A stretch of 64,000 bases of DNA. Origin: CAWGYQ01 sp963817395. GTDB taxonomy: Bacteria > Acidobacteriota > Vicinamibacteria > Vicinamibacterales > CAVPJW01. Position numbers and translations under genes: made by a program. The notes under the pieces were generated by a model, which worked only from the letters and a program-made list of their open reading frames with translations, made no database searches and was not told the DNA's origin. Location of the stretch: positions 417,343 through 481,342 of the forward strand of contig CAWFOC010000006.1 of the NCBI GenBank assembly GCA_963817395.1, in the 5' to 3' direction. Each line of letters opens with the position of its first letter. The stretch's first letter is position 1. This document shows, piece after piece, positions 18,278-28,071 of the stretch.

Positions 18278-19539
18278 TCCCTGACGGTCCTCGGACCGTC
18301 GCTCGAGCGGCCGGCGAGAGCATCCCGCTCACCACGAACGGCGATTCCAAGCCGGCCGACGCCCTCCCGGATTCGGTCGACGCTTGGCGCGGCAAAGGAG
18401 AGACGGACCAACCGCGGGTCGGGCTTTTCGACAAAGAAAGCGCTGCCGGCAACGTAGCTGACTCGCGCCGCCAGTGCCCGTGGAAGCAGCCGATCCGCGT
18501 CCATGCCTTCGGGAAGGCTTACCCAGAGAAAGAACCCGCCTCGCGGCGAGGGCCATGTGAGGAGATCGCCGAACTCGCGACGAAGCCCGGACTCCAACGT
18601 GTCGCGTCTGAGCTTGTACCCGCGACAGAGCTCGGGCAGCCGCGCGGCCACAATGCCTCGGCGCAGCGCTTCGTGCACGATTCGTTGATCGAGCGCGCCC
18701 GTGCACAGATCGGTGGCTTGCTTCACGGTCTCGATCTTCGCGGCAATGGGTGCCGGGGCCACCACCCATGCCACACGAAGACCAGGCGCGAGCGTCTTCG
18801 AGAAGGTGCTCATGTACACCACACGCCCGTCCTTGTCGTCTGCCTTGATCGGCCGTGTGTCCGACGATCGGCCAGACTCGTCGAACGAGATCGAGCCGTA
18901 CGGGTCGTCTTCGATGAGAAGGACCTCACGACGAGCCGCCCACTCGAGCAGATACTGACGCTTCGATCGCGACAGGAGGAGGCCGGTGGGATTCTGGAAG
19001 TTTGGTGTCAGATAGAGACCGGCGACGCGATTCCCCTGCTGTCTCTCGCGAGTCAGGACCTCGTCGAGGTGAGCGAGATCGACCCCGTCGTGCTCCTGAC
19101 GGACACCGACGAGCCGCGCCTGGAGATTGCGAAAAGCCGTGATGGCTCCGGCGTAGGCTGGCAACTCGACGAGCAGAACATCGCCCGGATCGATGAGCAC
19201 GCGACCCAGCAGATCAATCCCCTGTTGCGAGCCGGTCGTGACGACGATCTCGTCGGCGCTGGCCCGAATCTCCCGCTCGCTCAAGAGTCCGGTGAGCGAC
19301 TCGATGAGCGGCCGATAGCCGCGCGTGCCGCCGTACTGCAGCACGACACCGTCACGGCTCGACAGCAGATCGGCGGCAATCTCGCGCAGCTCGTCCCACG
19401 GGAACAAGTCAGGCGCGGGGAATCCAGCCGCGAACGACACCAAATCTGGCACGCGGGCGCCCATGGTGCCCATCTTGCGGATGGCTGACTCCTGCAGATT
19501 GACGGCCGAGCGTGACAGGTAGCCGTCGTAATCGATCAT
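18274..19539 (-). CDS. PLP-dependent aminotransferase, 2-aminoadipate/LysN-like (class I/II)
   Basis: A 421-aa fold-type I aminotransferase. The Schiff-base lysine lies in STFSKTLAPGLRVAW. Other family features are SFAAGFPAPDLFP near the N-terminus, VLQYGGTRGYRPLIESL, TTGSQQGIDLLGRVL, and YLTPNFQNPTGLLLS. This pattern is typical of LysN/AroH-type multisubstrate enzymes and of the catalytic half of MocR regulators, but no N-terminal GntR domain is present. It is translationally coupled (ATGA) to the upstream membrane-protein gene. The amino-acid substrate cannot be told from sequence alone. Confidence 0.88.
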   Translation of the reverse strand: MIDYDGYLSRSAVNLQESAIRKMGTMGARVPDLVSFAAGFPAPDLFPWDELREIAADLLSSRDGVVLQYGGTRGYRPLIESLTGLLSEREIRASADEIVVTTGSQQGIDLLGRVLIDPGDVLLVELPAYAGAITAFRNLQARLVGVRQEHDGVDLAHLDEVLTRERQQGNRVAGLYLTPNFQNPTGLLLSRSKRQYLLEWAARREVLLIEDDPYGSISFDESGRSSDTRPIKADDKDGRVVYMSTFSKTLAPGLRVAWVVAPAPIAAKIETVKQATDLCTGALDQRIVHEALRRGIVAARLPELCRGYKLRRDTLESGLRREFGDLLTWPSPRGGFFLWVSLPEGMDADRLLPRALAARVSYVAGSAFFVEKPDPRLVRLSFAAPSVDRIREGVGRLGIAVRGERDALAGRSSDGPRTVRD

Positions 19540-20559
19540 GCGCTCTGAATGAGCGGGTGGGAACCGGCCGGAACAGGGTCTGGAGCCATTCCTGTCGTCC
19601 GGTACAGCGTGAGATACGCGCCGAGTGCGGTCAGACCGAAGTACTGAAACACGAGACCCCGGACGAGCCAGGCGAGCGCCTGAAGCGGAAGGGCGATAGG
19701 CCAGAAGATTGGAACGAACCCGATCAACCCAAGCCCCGCCGTCGCCAGCACGGACGCCGCCAGGGCCATCACGACCAGGGCCAGAATGATCAGGAAGATC
19801 CCGCCCAACTCACGGGGTTCGCTGCGGACGAAGCGCGTCGACGCGCCCGATCGCGGTCATCACCGGAACGTCGTCGACCGCAACCACGATCTGAGTCAGG
19901 AGGTAGAGCAGGTTGATGACGGTGATCCAGAGCGTCATCGCGGCCGATGCGACCGCGGTGATGAGCGTCCACCCCACCAACAGCACCGTGCCATCGACCA
20001 GGCGATATCCACCGAGCACGACGGTCAGATAAATGACTCCCGACACCGCGTAAATGGCCAGCAGGCTGAGGCCGGCCCGCAGATAGCGTCCGAACAACCG
20101 TCCCGACCCTGCGATCAGCGTGTCGATTGAGAACGCGGCGGCGTGACGTACGCTCGAAGCGGTCACCGGAAAACGCTCGATGGCCCCGGCCTTGAGCTCG
20201 CCCTCGATGAGGACGCTGACCGTTCCACCCTTCACGAAGAACATCAACGTCGATCCGCCAACGACCGCTGTCACGAGCGAGACGACGAAGGCGAGCAGAG
20301 CGGCTGGCCGCGCCTGCAGTGTCGTGGCGATGGTCGCCACCCCGTGACGGAGATCGCCTGTGAAGACATCCGCAGTCTGGCCCTCCGCCAGCGTCAGCAC
20401 GAGCAAGGCTCCGCCTATCACAGGAACAGCCAGAAGCAGCTTGAACAGCGACTCGGCGACGAACTGAATCAGGACGACCTGATAGTTCGCCGCGGTGACG
20501 AGCGCGCCACGTTTCAGGGCGGCCTTGAGCACCCGGCGGACGGTCATGGGTTGTGTCAT
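19536..20559 (-). CDS. Polytopic membrane protein of unknown function, frame broken once
   Basis: Two adjacent frames form one probable 340-aa membrane protein. The first (from ATG at 20559) has five or so hydrophobic segments, including LLLAVPVIGGALLVLTLA, ALLAFVVSLVTAVVGGSTLM and LLAIYAVSGVIYLTVVLGGY, and stops at 19810. The second continues as GGIFLIILALVVMALAAS and FVPIFWPIALPLQALAWLV. Deleting one base near 19834 joins RVDAFVRSEPRELGGIFLII and makes the codon count exact. I do not recognise the family. The ATGA overlap with the aminotransferase suggests the two are cotranscribed. Confidence 0.65.
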
Positions 20560-20637
20560 TGACTATAGCACCAGGGACGAATCTCTCGAGGCACAGCCCT
20601 TGCAACCCAGCGCATTTGTTCCATCAATGCGCTCGGG

Positions 20638-23600
20638 TTGTCCGCTTCGGTGGACGACCTGTATGCTCCCGATGGAGGATCCCCGCAGCCGCTGCCGCCA
20701 CACCATGCCGGTGTCTGCCTCGTGGTAGCCGATCAATCCAGCCGCGCCCGCACACGCGGCGTCCGCAACGTGCTCGCCGCCGGCGCTCTGCTGGCGGCCT
20801 TCGTCTGGGCTGCCGGCATGTTCACTGGCCGCGCTCGGCTGGGGGCCACCGACGAGGCCACGCTGGCGCGTGTCGAGCGCGAAGTTGTTACCCGTTTCAA
20901 CGGCTACTCCAGCGAATTGCGGCTGCTGGTCGCTGGACTCGCATCGCCCACGGATCGGCTGGTCTCAGCTTCGACCGATCCTCGTGCCGCCAAGGCTCTG
21001 TTCGATGCCGCTCAGATCGCTCTGGGATCCCGCGACGGCGCCAGCCTCGCGCTCACCGTCTACGACGCCAACGGTTCGGCGCTGGCGTGGGGCGGCCGCG
21101 CGGCCGAACTGCCCCTGGAGCGCATCGCAGGCCCGGAAGCCGTGTTCGTCGCGCCGGGTCCGCTCGGACCGCGCCTGGTCTACGTGGCGCCGGTCGAGGA
21201 CGATGCTTCCGGTCGGCGCCTGGCGACGCTTGTTGCAGAGCGTGTGCTGGCGCCCCTCGAACAATCCACTGCCATTCGGAGCGAGGAATTCCTGATCGAG
21301 ACGTCGGTGGTGCCGGTGTCCCTCCGCACTCGCTATGAGGGCGCAGGCGACGTCGTCGACGGCACCTCGTTCGTCATTCCCTCACCGACAGGCGAAACGC
21401 TCCTCGAAGCCCGAGTCTCGCGCAACGATTTCGCCGCGGCCCGTCGCGCGTGGGAACGTAACGTCAACCGGTGGACGCTCGTCGTGCTCGCCGTCACGCT
21501 ATTGCTTCTGGCGGGCCCGCTGTTGGATGTTCGCGCGCGTGCACGAACTGCCGGCGGCTATATGCGCGCGGCCCTGGCGGTTTGCGCTGCGCTCATCGTC
21601 GCGCGCTGGATCTTCTGGATCGTTGTTCCCCGGGCGACCGGGGCGCGGCCCATTTTCTCTTCGGAGACGTACTCGTCGAACCTGCTGTCTCCGCTTCTGG
21701 CTTCGCCGATCGACCTGCTGTGCACGGCGCTTCTGGCGGGCGCGCTTGTGGCCATGTTCGCCGATGCGCTCGAGCGCGTGCGAAGGGCGCGCAGCCGATT
21801 TCAATTCACGCGCGGCGCCTCCAACCCGACGCTCGCGAACGTGAGCCGGCAGGTCATCGTGACGGCGATTGTGTTCGGCCTGATTGTCGGACTCGAACGG
21901 CTGCTCGAGGACACCGTCGCGCACAGCAGCCTCGATATTCTGCATTTCTCGCTGCACCCGTGGGACAGCGCACGGCTGGCCATCAACCTCGGTGTCATTC
22001 TGAGCGGTGCGGTGATTGTCTGGCTGTCGGTTCTGCTGCTTCGATACTCGGCGCCGGTCAGACTGGCGCGCGCGCTCTGGCCGACGATGGTGCGCGTGGG
22101 AACCTTGGGAGGCCTCCTCGCCATCGCGGTCCTCGGCGGGTTCCACGTTCCGGCCTGGCCCACGCTCTTCACGGTCGTCTCGTGCCTCGTCGTCGCACTG
22201 TGCGCCCAGCGGGCACTTGCCCGCTTTCGTCGGGCGACCCAGGCCGTGCGCCTGGTTGGCCGTCTCATGTTGCTCGCTCTGCCGGCGCTGTTCGTGTATC
22301 CGGCGCTGTTCCATTTCGCCGAGGAGGCCAAGCGCCGCCTGATCGAAACCAACTTCGCTCCGCAAGCCCTGCGGCTGGGCACCGAGCTACGACAGCACCT
22401 CAGTCAAGGCCTTGCGCAAATCGACGGCGTTTCGCAGCTCGCCGACCTGGTAAAGGTGGCGACGGTCCGGACAGGGAACGAGGTGACGACCGACGCGGCC
22501 TTTGCCGTCTGGTCGCTGACCGACCTGGCACGGTTCCGCCTGACGTCGGCAGTCGAGCTCTACGGCCCCGATGGACGGCTCGTGAGCCGCTTCGCGCTGA
22601 ATCTGCCCGAAGAGACGTCGCTCGAACACTGGCGACCGCCGAGCTGCCGGTGGGAGATGTACGGCGAAGTGTCGCCGTTCGGCGCCGAGGAGCGTCGCGT
22701 CCTGCACGCCGGCCGCGGGCTCTGCTCCCCCGGCGCTCGCAGTCCTGACCTGGGGGCGATCGTCGTGCATGCGATGCCCGACTTCAACGCCTTGCCGGTC
22801 ATTTCGTCACAGGGTCCCTATTTCGACGTCTTTCGTACTGGCTGGCCGTCGACTCCCGAAGGGCTCCCGGGCCGCGATCTGGAATTCGTGGCCTACGGCT
22901 GGAGTCGCATGCCGTTGTACACGTCGGCAGGCACGGCCTGGACGCTCGACGATCGAGTCTTTTCGACCATCGCGTCCTCGCGTCGCCCGTTCTGGACGAC
23001 GCTCCAGCACAGCGGCGTGTCCTACGACGTGTACTTTCTGAACGAACGCGCCGGCATCTACGCCTTCGGCTATCCGTCCGTCACACTCTTCGGCCACCTT
23101 GTCAATCTGGCCGAGCTTGTCGCCCTCGCCGTTCTTGGCGGCGTCCTGATCGCGCTCGGCGCGTGGCTGTTTGCCTGGTTGGCAGGACGCCAGACCACAT
23201 CCGGGCGGGCCCTCCTGCGCGAAATTCGTGCAAGCTTCTACCGCAAGCTGTTTATCGCATTCGTCCTGGCATCGGTCGTCCCGGTTCTCACGCTCGCGCT
23301 TCTAACGCGCACCTATGTGGCGGGACAACTCCGCGCCAGCATCGAGTCGGAGGCCGTCCGGACCGTCGCCGTTGCCCGCCGCGTAGTCGAAGACTACGCC
23401 ACGCAGCAGGAGCGCGGCAGCCTCACCGTGGTGGCCGACGACGTGTTGGTGTGGATCAGCCGGGTGATCGAGCAGGACGTCAACATTTTCGAAGGATCGA
23501 GACTTCAGGCGACCAGCGTGCGCGACTTGTACGCATCGGGTCTGGTGCCGACCAGAACGCCCGCCAGCGTGTACCGCGCGATTGCCCTCGAGCGTCTACC

Positions 23601-24669
23601 CAGTTTCGTCGGCGACGAACGCGTTGGCGCCACACAATATCTTCTTGCCGCCGCTCCGGTTCGTAGCGGAAACCGCGACGGCATTCTCACCGTGCCGATG
23701 ACGTTGCGCCAGCAGGAAATCGAGAGCGAGATCGATGATCTCGACCGGCGCGTGCTGCTGGCGGCGCTCGTCTTCATTTTCCTCGGTGCCGTCATCGGGT
23801 ATTCCATGGCCGAGCGCATCGCCGATCCCGTGAACCGGCTGACGCGCGCCACCCGCCGGATCGCGCGGGGCGATCTCGACGCGCGCATTGCGGCGACCTC
23901 ATCCGACGAGCTGTCGCGCCTGGTTGACGCCTTCAACACGATGGCGGCCGATTTGGCCAGTCAACGCGGGCAGCTCGAACGCACCCACCGACTGGAGGCA
24001 TGGGCGGAAATGGCGCGGCAGGTCGCTCACGAGATCAAGAACCCGTTGACGCCGATTCAGCTCTCCGCCGAGCACTTGTTGCGCGTGCACGTGGATCAGG
24101 GACGCCCTCTCGCACCAGTCGTGGAAGACTGCATGGCGACCATCCTGGCCCAGGTGCGCCTGCTTCGCCAGATTGCAGGTGAATTCTCGAGCTTCGCGTC
24201 ATCGCCCATCTCGCGGCCTGCGCTCCACACAGTGAGCGATCTCCTGGCTGACGTGATCGAACCCTACCGGGTGGGCGTCCGGGACCGCATTGCGATCACG
24301 ATTCAGATTCCTGCTGCGCTGCCGCCGGTGTTCGTGGATCGAACCCTGGTCGGACGGGCGCTGACCAACGTGATCGAAAACGCCCTGCACGCGATGCCCG
24401 GTCGCGGCTCTCTCACCATCGGCGCCGAACTGGATCCCGATCGGAGCCTGGTGCTGCTGTCGGTCTCCGACACGGGTGTCGGCATGAACGACGAGGACCT
24501 CGCGCACATCTTTGAGCCCTACTTCTCCACCAGGGCGACCGGAACGGGCCTGGGCCTGACAATCGCCAGGCGGAATGTGGAGCTGAGCGGCGGCCGGATT
24601 GATGTCGAGAGCGAGAAAGGGCGCGGAACGACCGTGCGGCTTGCGTTACCGGTCGCTGCTGACCGGTGA
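20638..24669 (+). CDS. Very large membrane histidine kinase, NtrY-like
   Basis: About 1,340 aa. A first transmembrane segment (VLAAGALLAAFVWAAGMF) is followed by a sensory domain, a multi-helix membrane region at about residues 275-570, a second extracytoplasmic domain of about 250 residues, more helices, and a third loop. A HAMP domain (YSMAERIADPVNRL) then leads to the kinase core. HisKA reads MARQVAHEIKNPLTPIQLSA, with N box NVIENALHAM, G1 SVSDTGVGM and G2 GTGLGLTIARR. The HEIKNPLTPIQ wording is typical of NtrY. No response regulator is adjacent. The start is uncertain: TTG at 20638 is used here, and GTG at 20722 is an alternative. Its 3' end overlaps pssA by 24 bp, convergently. Confidence 0.85.
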   Translation: MSASVDDLYAPDGGSPQPLPPHHAGVCLVVADQSSRARTRGVRNVLAAGALLAAFVWAAGMFTGRARLGATDEATLARVEREVVTRFNGYSSELRLLVAGLASPTDRLVSASTDPRAAKALFDAAQIALGSRDGASLALTVYDANGSALAWGGRAAELPLERIAGPEAVFVAPGPLGPRLVYVAPVEDDASGRRLATLVAERVLAPLEQSTAIRSEEFLIETSVVPVSLRTRYEGAGDVVDGTSFVIPSPTGETLLEARVSRNDFAAARRAWERNVNRWTLVVLAVTLLLLAGPLLDVRARARTAGGYMRAALAVCAALIVARWIFWIVVPRATGARPIFSSETYSSNLLSPLLASPIDLLCTALLAGALVAMFADALERVRRARSRFQFTRGASNPTLANVSRQVIVTAIVFGLIVGLERLLEDTVAHSSLDILHFSLHPWDSARLAINLGVILSGAVIVWLSVLLLRYSAPVRLARALWPTMVRVGTLGGLLAIAVLGGFHVPAWPTLFTVVSCLVVALCAQRALARFRRATQAVRLVGRLMLLALPALFVYPALFHFAEEAKRRLIETNFAPQALRLGTELRQHLSQGLAQIDGVSQLADLVKVATVRTGNEVTTDAAFAVWSLTDLARFRLTSAVELYGPDGRLVSRFALNLPEETSLEHWRPPSCRWEMYGEVSPFGAEERRVLHAGRGLCSPGARSPDLGAIVVHAMPDFNALPVISSQGPYFDVFRTGWPSTPEGLPGRDLEFVAYGWSRMPLYTSAGTAWTLDDRVFSTIASSRRPFWTTLQHSGVSYDVYFLNERAGIYAFGYPSVTLFGHLVNLAELVALAVLGGVLIALGAWLFAWLAGRQTTSGRALLREIRASFYRKLFIAFVLASVVPVLTLALLTRTYVAGQLRASIESEAVRTVAVARRVVEDYATQQERGSLTVVADDVLVWISRVIEQDVNIFEGSRLQATSVRDLYASGLVPTRTPASVYRAIALERLPSFVGDERVGATQYLLAAAPVRSGNRDGILTVPMTLRQQEIESEIDDLDRRVLLAALVFIFLGAVIGYSMAERIADPVNRLTRATRRIARGDLDARIAATSSDELSRLVDAFNTMAADLASQRGQLERTHRLEAWAEMARQVAHEIKNPLTPIQLSAEHLLRVHVDQGRPLAPVVEDCMATILAQVRLLRQIAGEFSSFASSPISRPALHTVSDLLADVIEPYRVGVRDRIAITIQIPAALPPVFVDRTLVGRALTNVIENALHAMPGRGSLTIGAELDPDRSLVLLSVSDTGVGMNDEDLAHIFEPYFSTRATGTGLGLTIARRNVELSGGRIDVESEKGRGTTVRLALPVAADR

Positions 24670-25512
24670 GGACGCGATTGTCGTGTCGGGGGCGGGATGT
24701 TCCGGCGCGGGTTCGATCGGCCGGCGGCGCAGGCGGCCATAGACGTACGACACCAGGCCGGAAGCCAGATAGCTGTAGGCCATCACCACCAGCATGACAT
24801 GCGGGTGGGCCACGATCGCGGCGATGCCCAGGGCCAACAGAAAGAGGACCGTATACGACCGCCGAGACTGCAGATCGATCGCCTTGAAGCTGCGGAAGCG
24901 GATGGTGCTCACCATCAGGAACGCGGGCACGAGCACCACTGCGAGCGCCGGCACGGCTTCGTGCGGTTGTTGAAGACCTCCCGGATAAAGGAACACGGTG
25001 GACGCCAGTACGGCTGCGGCCGCCGGACTCGGCATGCCGACGAAATACCGCTTGTCCTCTTTCGCGCTCTGAATGTTGAAGCGCGCCAGCCGCAGGGCCG
25101 CAGCGGTGACGAACACGAAGCCGACCGCCCAGCCCCAGCGGCCGAGCGGATGGAGACCCCACGAAAAGACCAGCATCGCGGGGGCCATGCCGAACGAGAT
25201 GATGTCGGCCAGCGAATCGAACTCCAGGCCGAATTCGCTCGTCGTGCCCGTGAGCCTCGCGATACGGCCGTCAAGCATGTCGAGGACGATGGCGAAGCCG
25301 ATGAAGGGTGCGGCGGTTTCGTAATCGCCCCGCATCGTGTACACCACGCAGGCGTACCCGCAGAACATGTTGGCGAGCGTGAGCAGGCTCGGCAGCAGAT
25401 AGACGCCGCGCCGGAATCGCTCCGGATGGTGGTCCACCTGGGCCGAGCGGAAGGCGAACAGTTCGCGCTGTGCCCTGGGCCGGCCTGTCAAAGACTCGTC
25501 CTTGTCCACCAT
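24646..25512 (-). CDS. pssA: CDP-diacylglycerol-serine O-phosphatidyltransferase
   Basis: A 288-aa membrane enzyme that makes phosphatidylserine. The CDP-alcohol phosphotransferase signature is present as LDMLDGRIARL, then GLEFDSLADIISFG, with all aspartates kept. About eight hydrophobic helices follow. The open frame extends further upstream, but the ATG at 25510-25512 has a good Shine-Dalgarno (GGAGG) at proper distance. The next gene upstream is psd, the following step of phosphatidylethanolamine synthesis, 44 bp away. Confidence 0.95.
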   Translation of the reverse strand: MVDKDESLTGRPRAQRELFAFRSAQVDHHPERFRRGVYLLPSLLTLANMFCGYACVVYTMRGDYETAAPFIGFAIVLDMLDGRIARLTGTTSEFGLEFDSLADIISFGMAPAMLVFSWGLHPLGRWGWAVGFVFVTAAALRLARFNIQSAKEDKRYFVGMPSPAAAAVLASTVFLYPGGLQQPHEAVPALAVVLVPAFLMVSTIRFRSFKAIDLQSRRSYTVLFLLALGIAAIVAHPHVMLVVMAYSYLASGLVSYVYGRLRRRPIEPAPEHPAPDTTIASSPVSSDR

Positions 25513-25556
25513 CGACCTCCAGCCTGCCGGGCATTGCCGGCACGCTCGGCCTGCGG

Positions 25557-26177
25557 TCAAAACGACGCGAGTATCGATTCTCCGCCGCGAACGCGATCGC
25601 CCACCCGAACGCGGAGTGTCGCGTCGAGCGGGAGGAACACGTCCATCCGCGAACCGAATTTCATGATGCCGAAACGTTCTCCCGCCTGCACCCGCTGCCC
25701 AGGCGTGAGCCGGCAGACGATACGGCGCGCCAGCACTCCGACCACTTGCCGGAAAACGATGACGCCATTGGCGCTGCCAAGCCACACCTCGGTGCGCTCA
25801 TTGGCCGCGGCGGCATCGCGCCGATAGGCGGGCAGATGGCGGCCGCGGTGCTGTTCGATGCGCATCACTTCCCCCGACGCGGGTACACGGTTGACGTGCA
25901 CGTCCAACGGCGAGAGAAAGATGCTGACCTGTCGCCACTGACCCGGCGGCGCAGCATCCGGAACCGCATCGCCTGCCACCAGCACCCGCCCGTCGGCCGG
26001 CGAGAGCACCGCCGCGTCGGCCGGCGAGGGTGAGGTTCGTTCGGGATCGCGAAAAAAGAGCGCGAACGCGAGCGTCAGAATCGCGAACGGCACCGCCCAG
26101 ACTGCACCGAGCCACAGAGCAGCCGCGACGACGAGAGTGAGACTGCCGAGAACGAAGGGCACGCCCGCCCGATCCAC
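25557..26177 (-). CDS. psd: Phosphatidylserine decarboxylase proenzyme (short type)
   Basis: A 206-aa archaeal/short-type decarboxylase that converts phosphatidylserine to phosphatidylethanolamine. Two N-terminal hydrophobic segments (about residues 8-42) are followed by LSPADGRV, FLSPLDVHVNRVP and the self-cleavage site MKFGSRMDVFLP, where the Gly-Ser bond is cut to give the pyruvoyl group. The GTG start at 26177 is the only early option. Pairing with pssA makes a complete two-step pathway. Confidence 0.94.
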   Translation of the reverse strand: MDRAGVPFVLGSLTLVVAAALWLGAVWAVPFAILTLAFALFFRDPERTSPSPADAAVLSPADGRVLVAGDAVPDAAPPGQWRQVSIFLSPLDVHVNRVPASGEVMRIEQHRGRHLPAYRRDAAAANERTEVWLGSANGVIVFRQVVGVLARRIVCRLTPGQRVQAGERFGIMKFGSRMDVFLPLDATLRVRVGDRVRGGESILASF

Positions 26178-26268
26178 GCCTCATTCTATCCTGCGAGACG
26201 AGGATCGGGGCGCAGCCATGGCCCGCGCGAACGAGAAGGCGGTTGACGGCCCGGGCGCCGCCGCGTCT

Positions 26269-26535
26269 TCAGCCTTGCGGAGGTGCCGACGCCGTGTGCG
26301 ACATCGAACTCGACGCCGCGCGCGAGCGGCGGAGGATGTCAGCCATGTGATCTTTGATCTGGAGCTTGCGCTTCTTGAGAGTGACTTCTTCGAACTGTTC
26401 TTCGGGGGTCAGGTAGGCTTTTGCGGAAAGCTCTGTCAGGCGGGATTCCATCTCCCGGTGCTTCTGAGCGAGTTGGCGAAACTCTTCATCGCGCTGAAGC
26501 AAGACGTCCTTCAGGGCCTGCGAATCGACAGACAT
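26269..26535 (-). CDS. YdcH/DUF465 family small coiled-coil protein
   Basis: An 88-aa helical protein. The region QRDEEFRQLAQKHREMESRL followed by EEVTLKKRKLQIKDHMADI has the KxxKLxLKD pattern of the DUF465 (YdcH) family, whose function is unknown. The ATG at 26533-26535 is chosen because AAGGAGG lies a few bases upstream, although the frame is open further. The C-terminus is a low-complexity Ser/Ala tail. Confidence 0.85.
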   Translation of the reverse strand: MSVDSQALKDVLLQRDEEFRQLAQKHREMESRLTELSAKAYLTPEEQFEEVTLKKRKLQIKDHMADILRRSRAASSSMSHTASAPPQG

Positions 26536-26652
26536 GCTCCGCCTCCTTGTGAAAACCGCGTGGCGCTCGCGTGGACGGTGGTGGGAGTAGCTGCATTGGA
26601 GAGGCGTCGGCCGGCATTTCTGGCCGCACGCTACCATAAGCCCAGCGGCGTT

Positions 26653-27150
26653 TCAAGCTCGGTCCGCACTCGAATCGTCGGCCTGGAACAAGTGGCGCTT
26701 CATGAGCACAAGAGCGTCCTCCTCGGGCTGCGCGTAGTACTTGGGCCGGAGCCCCACCAGCTCGAACCCGAAGCGTTCGTACAGACGTCGCGCGGCCTCG
26801 TTCGACCGTCGCACCTCGAGCGCGGCCTGGCGCGCGCCGAGACGCGCGCCTTCGGTAAGGACGTGCGTCAGCAGGGCCGCGCCAAACCCCCGGCCGCGAT
26901 ACTCCGGCCGCACCGCCAGGTTGTTGAGGTGCAGCTCGTCGAAGACAATCCAGAACCCGACGAAACCGACGACAAGGCGGTCGCCGGTACGCAACACGTG
27001 CAGATGCGACACCTCTGGATTGCGCAGCTCCCAGAGATACATCTCTCGCGTCCAGGGGTTGCTGAATGATGCGACCTCGACTTCGAGCACGTCGTCGAGT
27101 TCGCGCTCGTCGATGACGGGCTCGATCGTCCAGATTGGCATCAGGCTCAC
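26653..27150 (-). CDS. rimI: Ribosomal-protein-alanine N-acetyltransferase RimI-like
   Basis: A 165-aa GNAT acetyltransferase. The acetyl-CoA loop reads VRPEYRGRGFGAALL, and the RimI-like start is DVLEVEVASFSNPWTREMYL. The terminal part has ARRLYERFGFELVGLRPKYY. It lies 12 bp downstream of tsaB, the usual tsaB-rimI pairing in bacteria. GTG at 27150 or ATG at 27141 could be the start. Confidence 0.9.
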   Translation of the reverse strand: MSLMPIWTIEPVIDERELDDVLEVEVASFSNPWTREMYLWELRNPEVSHLHVLRTGDRLVVGFVGFWIVFDELHLNNLAVRPEYRGRGFGAALLTHVLTEGARLGARQAALEVRRSNEAARRLYERFGFELVGLRPKYYAQPEEDALVLMKRHLFQADDSSADRA

Positions 27151-27162
27151 ACGCGCTCCACC

Positions 27163-27939
27163 TCAGGTCCACGAATCGACGGTTACTCCCGCGTCGGACC
27201 GCCGGGCTCGTTCCTCACGCGCCAGCTCCGCGTCGGGCCGACGGACATAGAGCGGACCGACCGCGTGGGGCAAGCCAGCCTCTCCGCCTTGCGCCGCCCG
27301 GAGCGCCAGCGAGGCCACGGCAGGCGCTGTCGGTGGAACGGTTGGCACCACCGTCGCACGGCTTTGCATCATCTGGCCGATTTGGTCGCGATAGCGAAGG
27401 GCTCCGTCACCCACGAACACCAGAGAACTGTCGGGATGTTCGCGGCTCCAGCGCTCGAGCAGCGAGTCGGGTGCTTCGACCGACGGACCTTCGACGCGTG
27501 ACATCACGAGACCGGCCTCCGACGCCGACATCGTATGCAGCGAGGAGAACACTTCGCCACGATGCGCGTCGAGCCACGCCGCGACGAGCGGTCCGCGCTG
27601 TCCTGTGGTGCTCGCCAGTACGCGGTCGCTCGCAGTCAGCGCAAGAGCATCGAGGGCAGACACACCGACCACGGCCCGTCGGTGCACCATCGCCAACCCC
27701 TGCACCGTCGCGATGCCGATGCGCAGGCCGGTAAACGAGCCGGGCCCGGCCGCTACCCCATAGAGGTCGATATCCTGGGCGCGCCACCCATACCGCACGA
27801 GCAGGCTGTCGATATCGCGGAGGAGACGTTCGCCGTGGGTTCTCTCCGGATCGCCTGCGACCACCCCGACCATCTGGTCTTCGTCGCAGAGGGCCACGCT
27901 GCCGCCTGGCGTCGTGGTGTCGACACCCAGTACCCGCAT
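27163..27939 (-). CDS. tsaB: tRNA threonylcarbamoyladenosine biosynthesis protein TsaB
   Basis: A 258-aa member of the Kae1/TsaD fold. TsaB is the partner that activates TsaD for the t6A37 tRNA modification. The N-terminal VLGVDTTTPGGSVALCD and the signature AAGPGSFTGLRIGIATVQGL are diagnostic. It is followed by rimI. mutS begins divergently 132 bp away, so the gap 27940-28071 likely holds both promoters; no clear boxes were recognised. Confidence 0.95.
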   Translation of the reverse strand: MRVLGVDTTTPGGSVALCDEDQMVGVVAGDPERTHGERLLRDIDSLLVRYGWRAQDIDLYGVAAGPGSFTGLRIGIATVQGLAMVHRRAVVGVSALDALALTASDRVLASTTGQRGPLVAAWLDAHRGEVFSSLHTMSASEAGLVMSRVEGPSVEAPDSLLERWSREHPDSSLVFVGDGALRYRDQIGQMMQSRATVVPTVPPTAPAVASLALRAAQGGEAGLPHAVGPLYVRRPDAELAREERARRSDAGVTVDSWT

Positions 27940-28071
27940 ACGCGTATTTCAGTGTCCGGGGGGAACAAAGTCAATCCGCTCAGCGCCTTGACGTCTCTTC
28001 CCTGGGACTCCTATACTCGCACGAGATCCTCACGCTACCGCCAAGTGCGCGCCGTCGAGCCCGGTCGCTTC

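Noticed and set aside
27535..28071. N-terminal extension of mutS
   Set aside because: The extra 179 codons overlap tsaB antisense and do not resemble MutS; ATG 28072 matches the family start.
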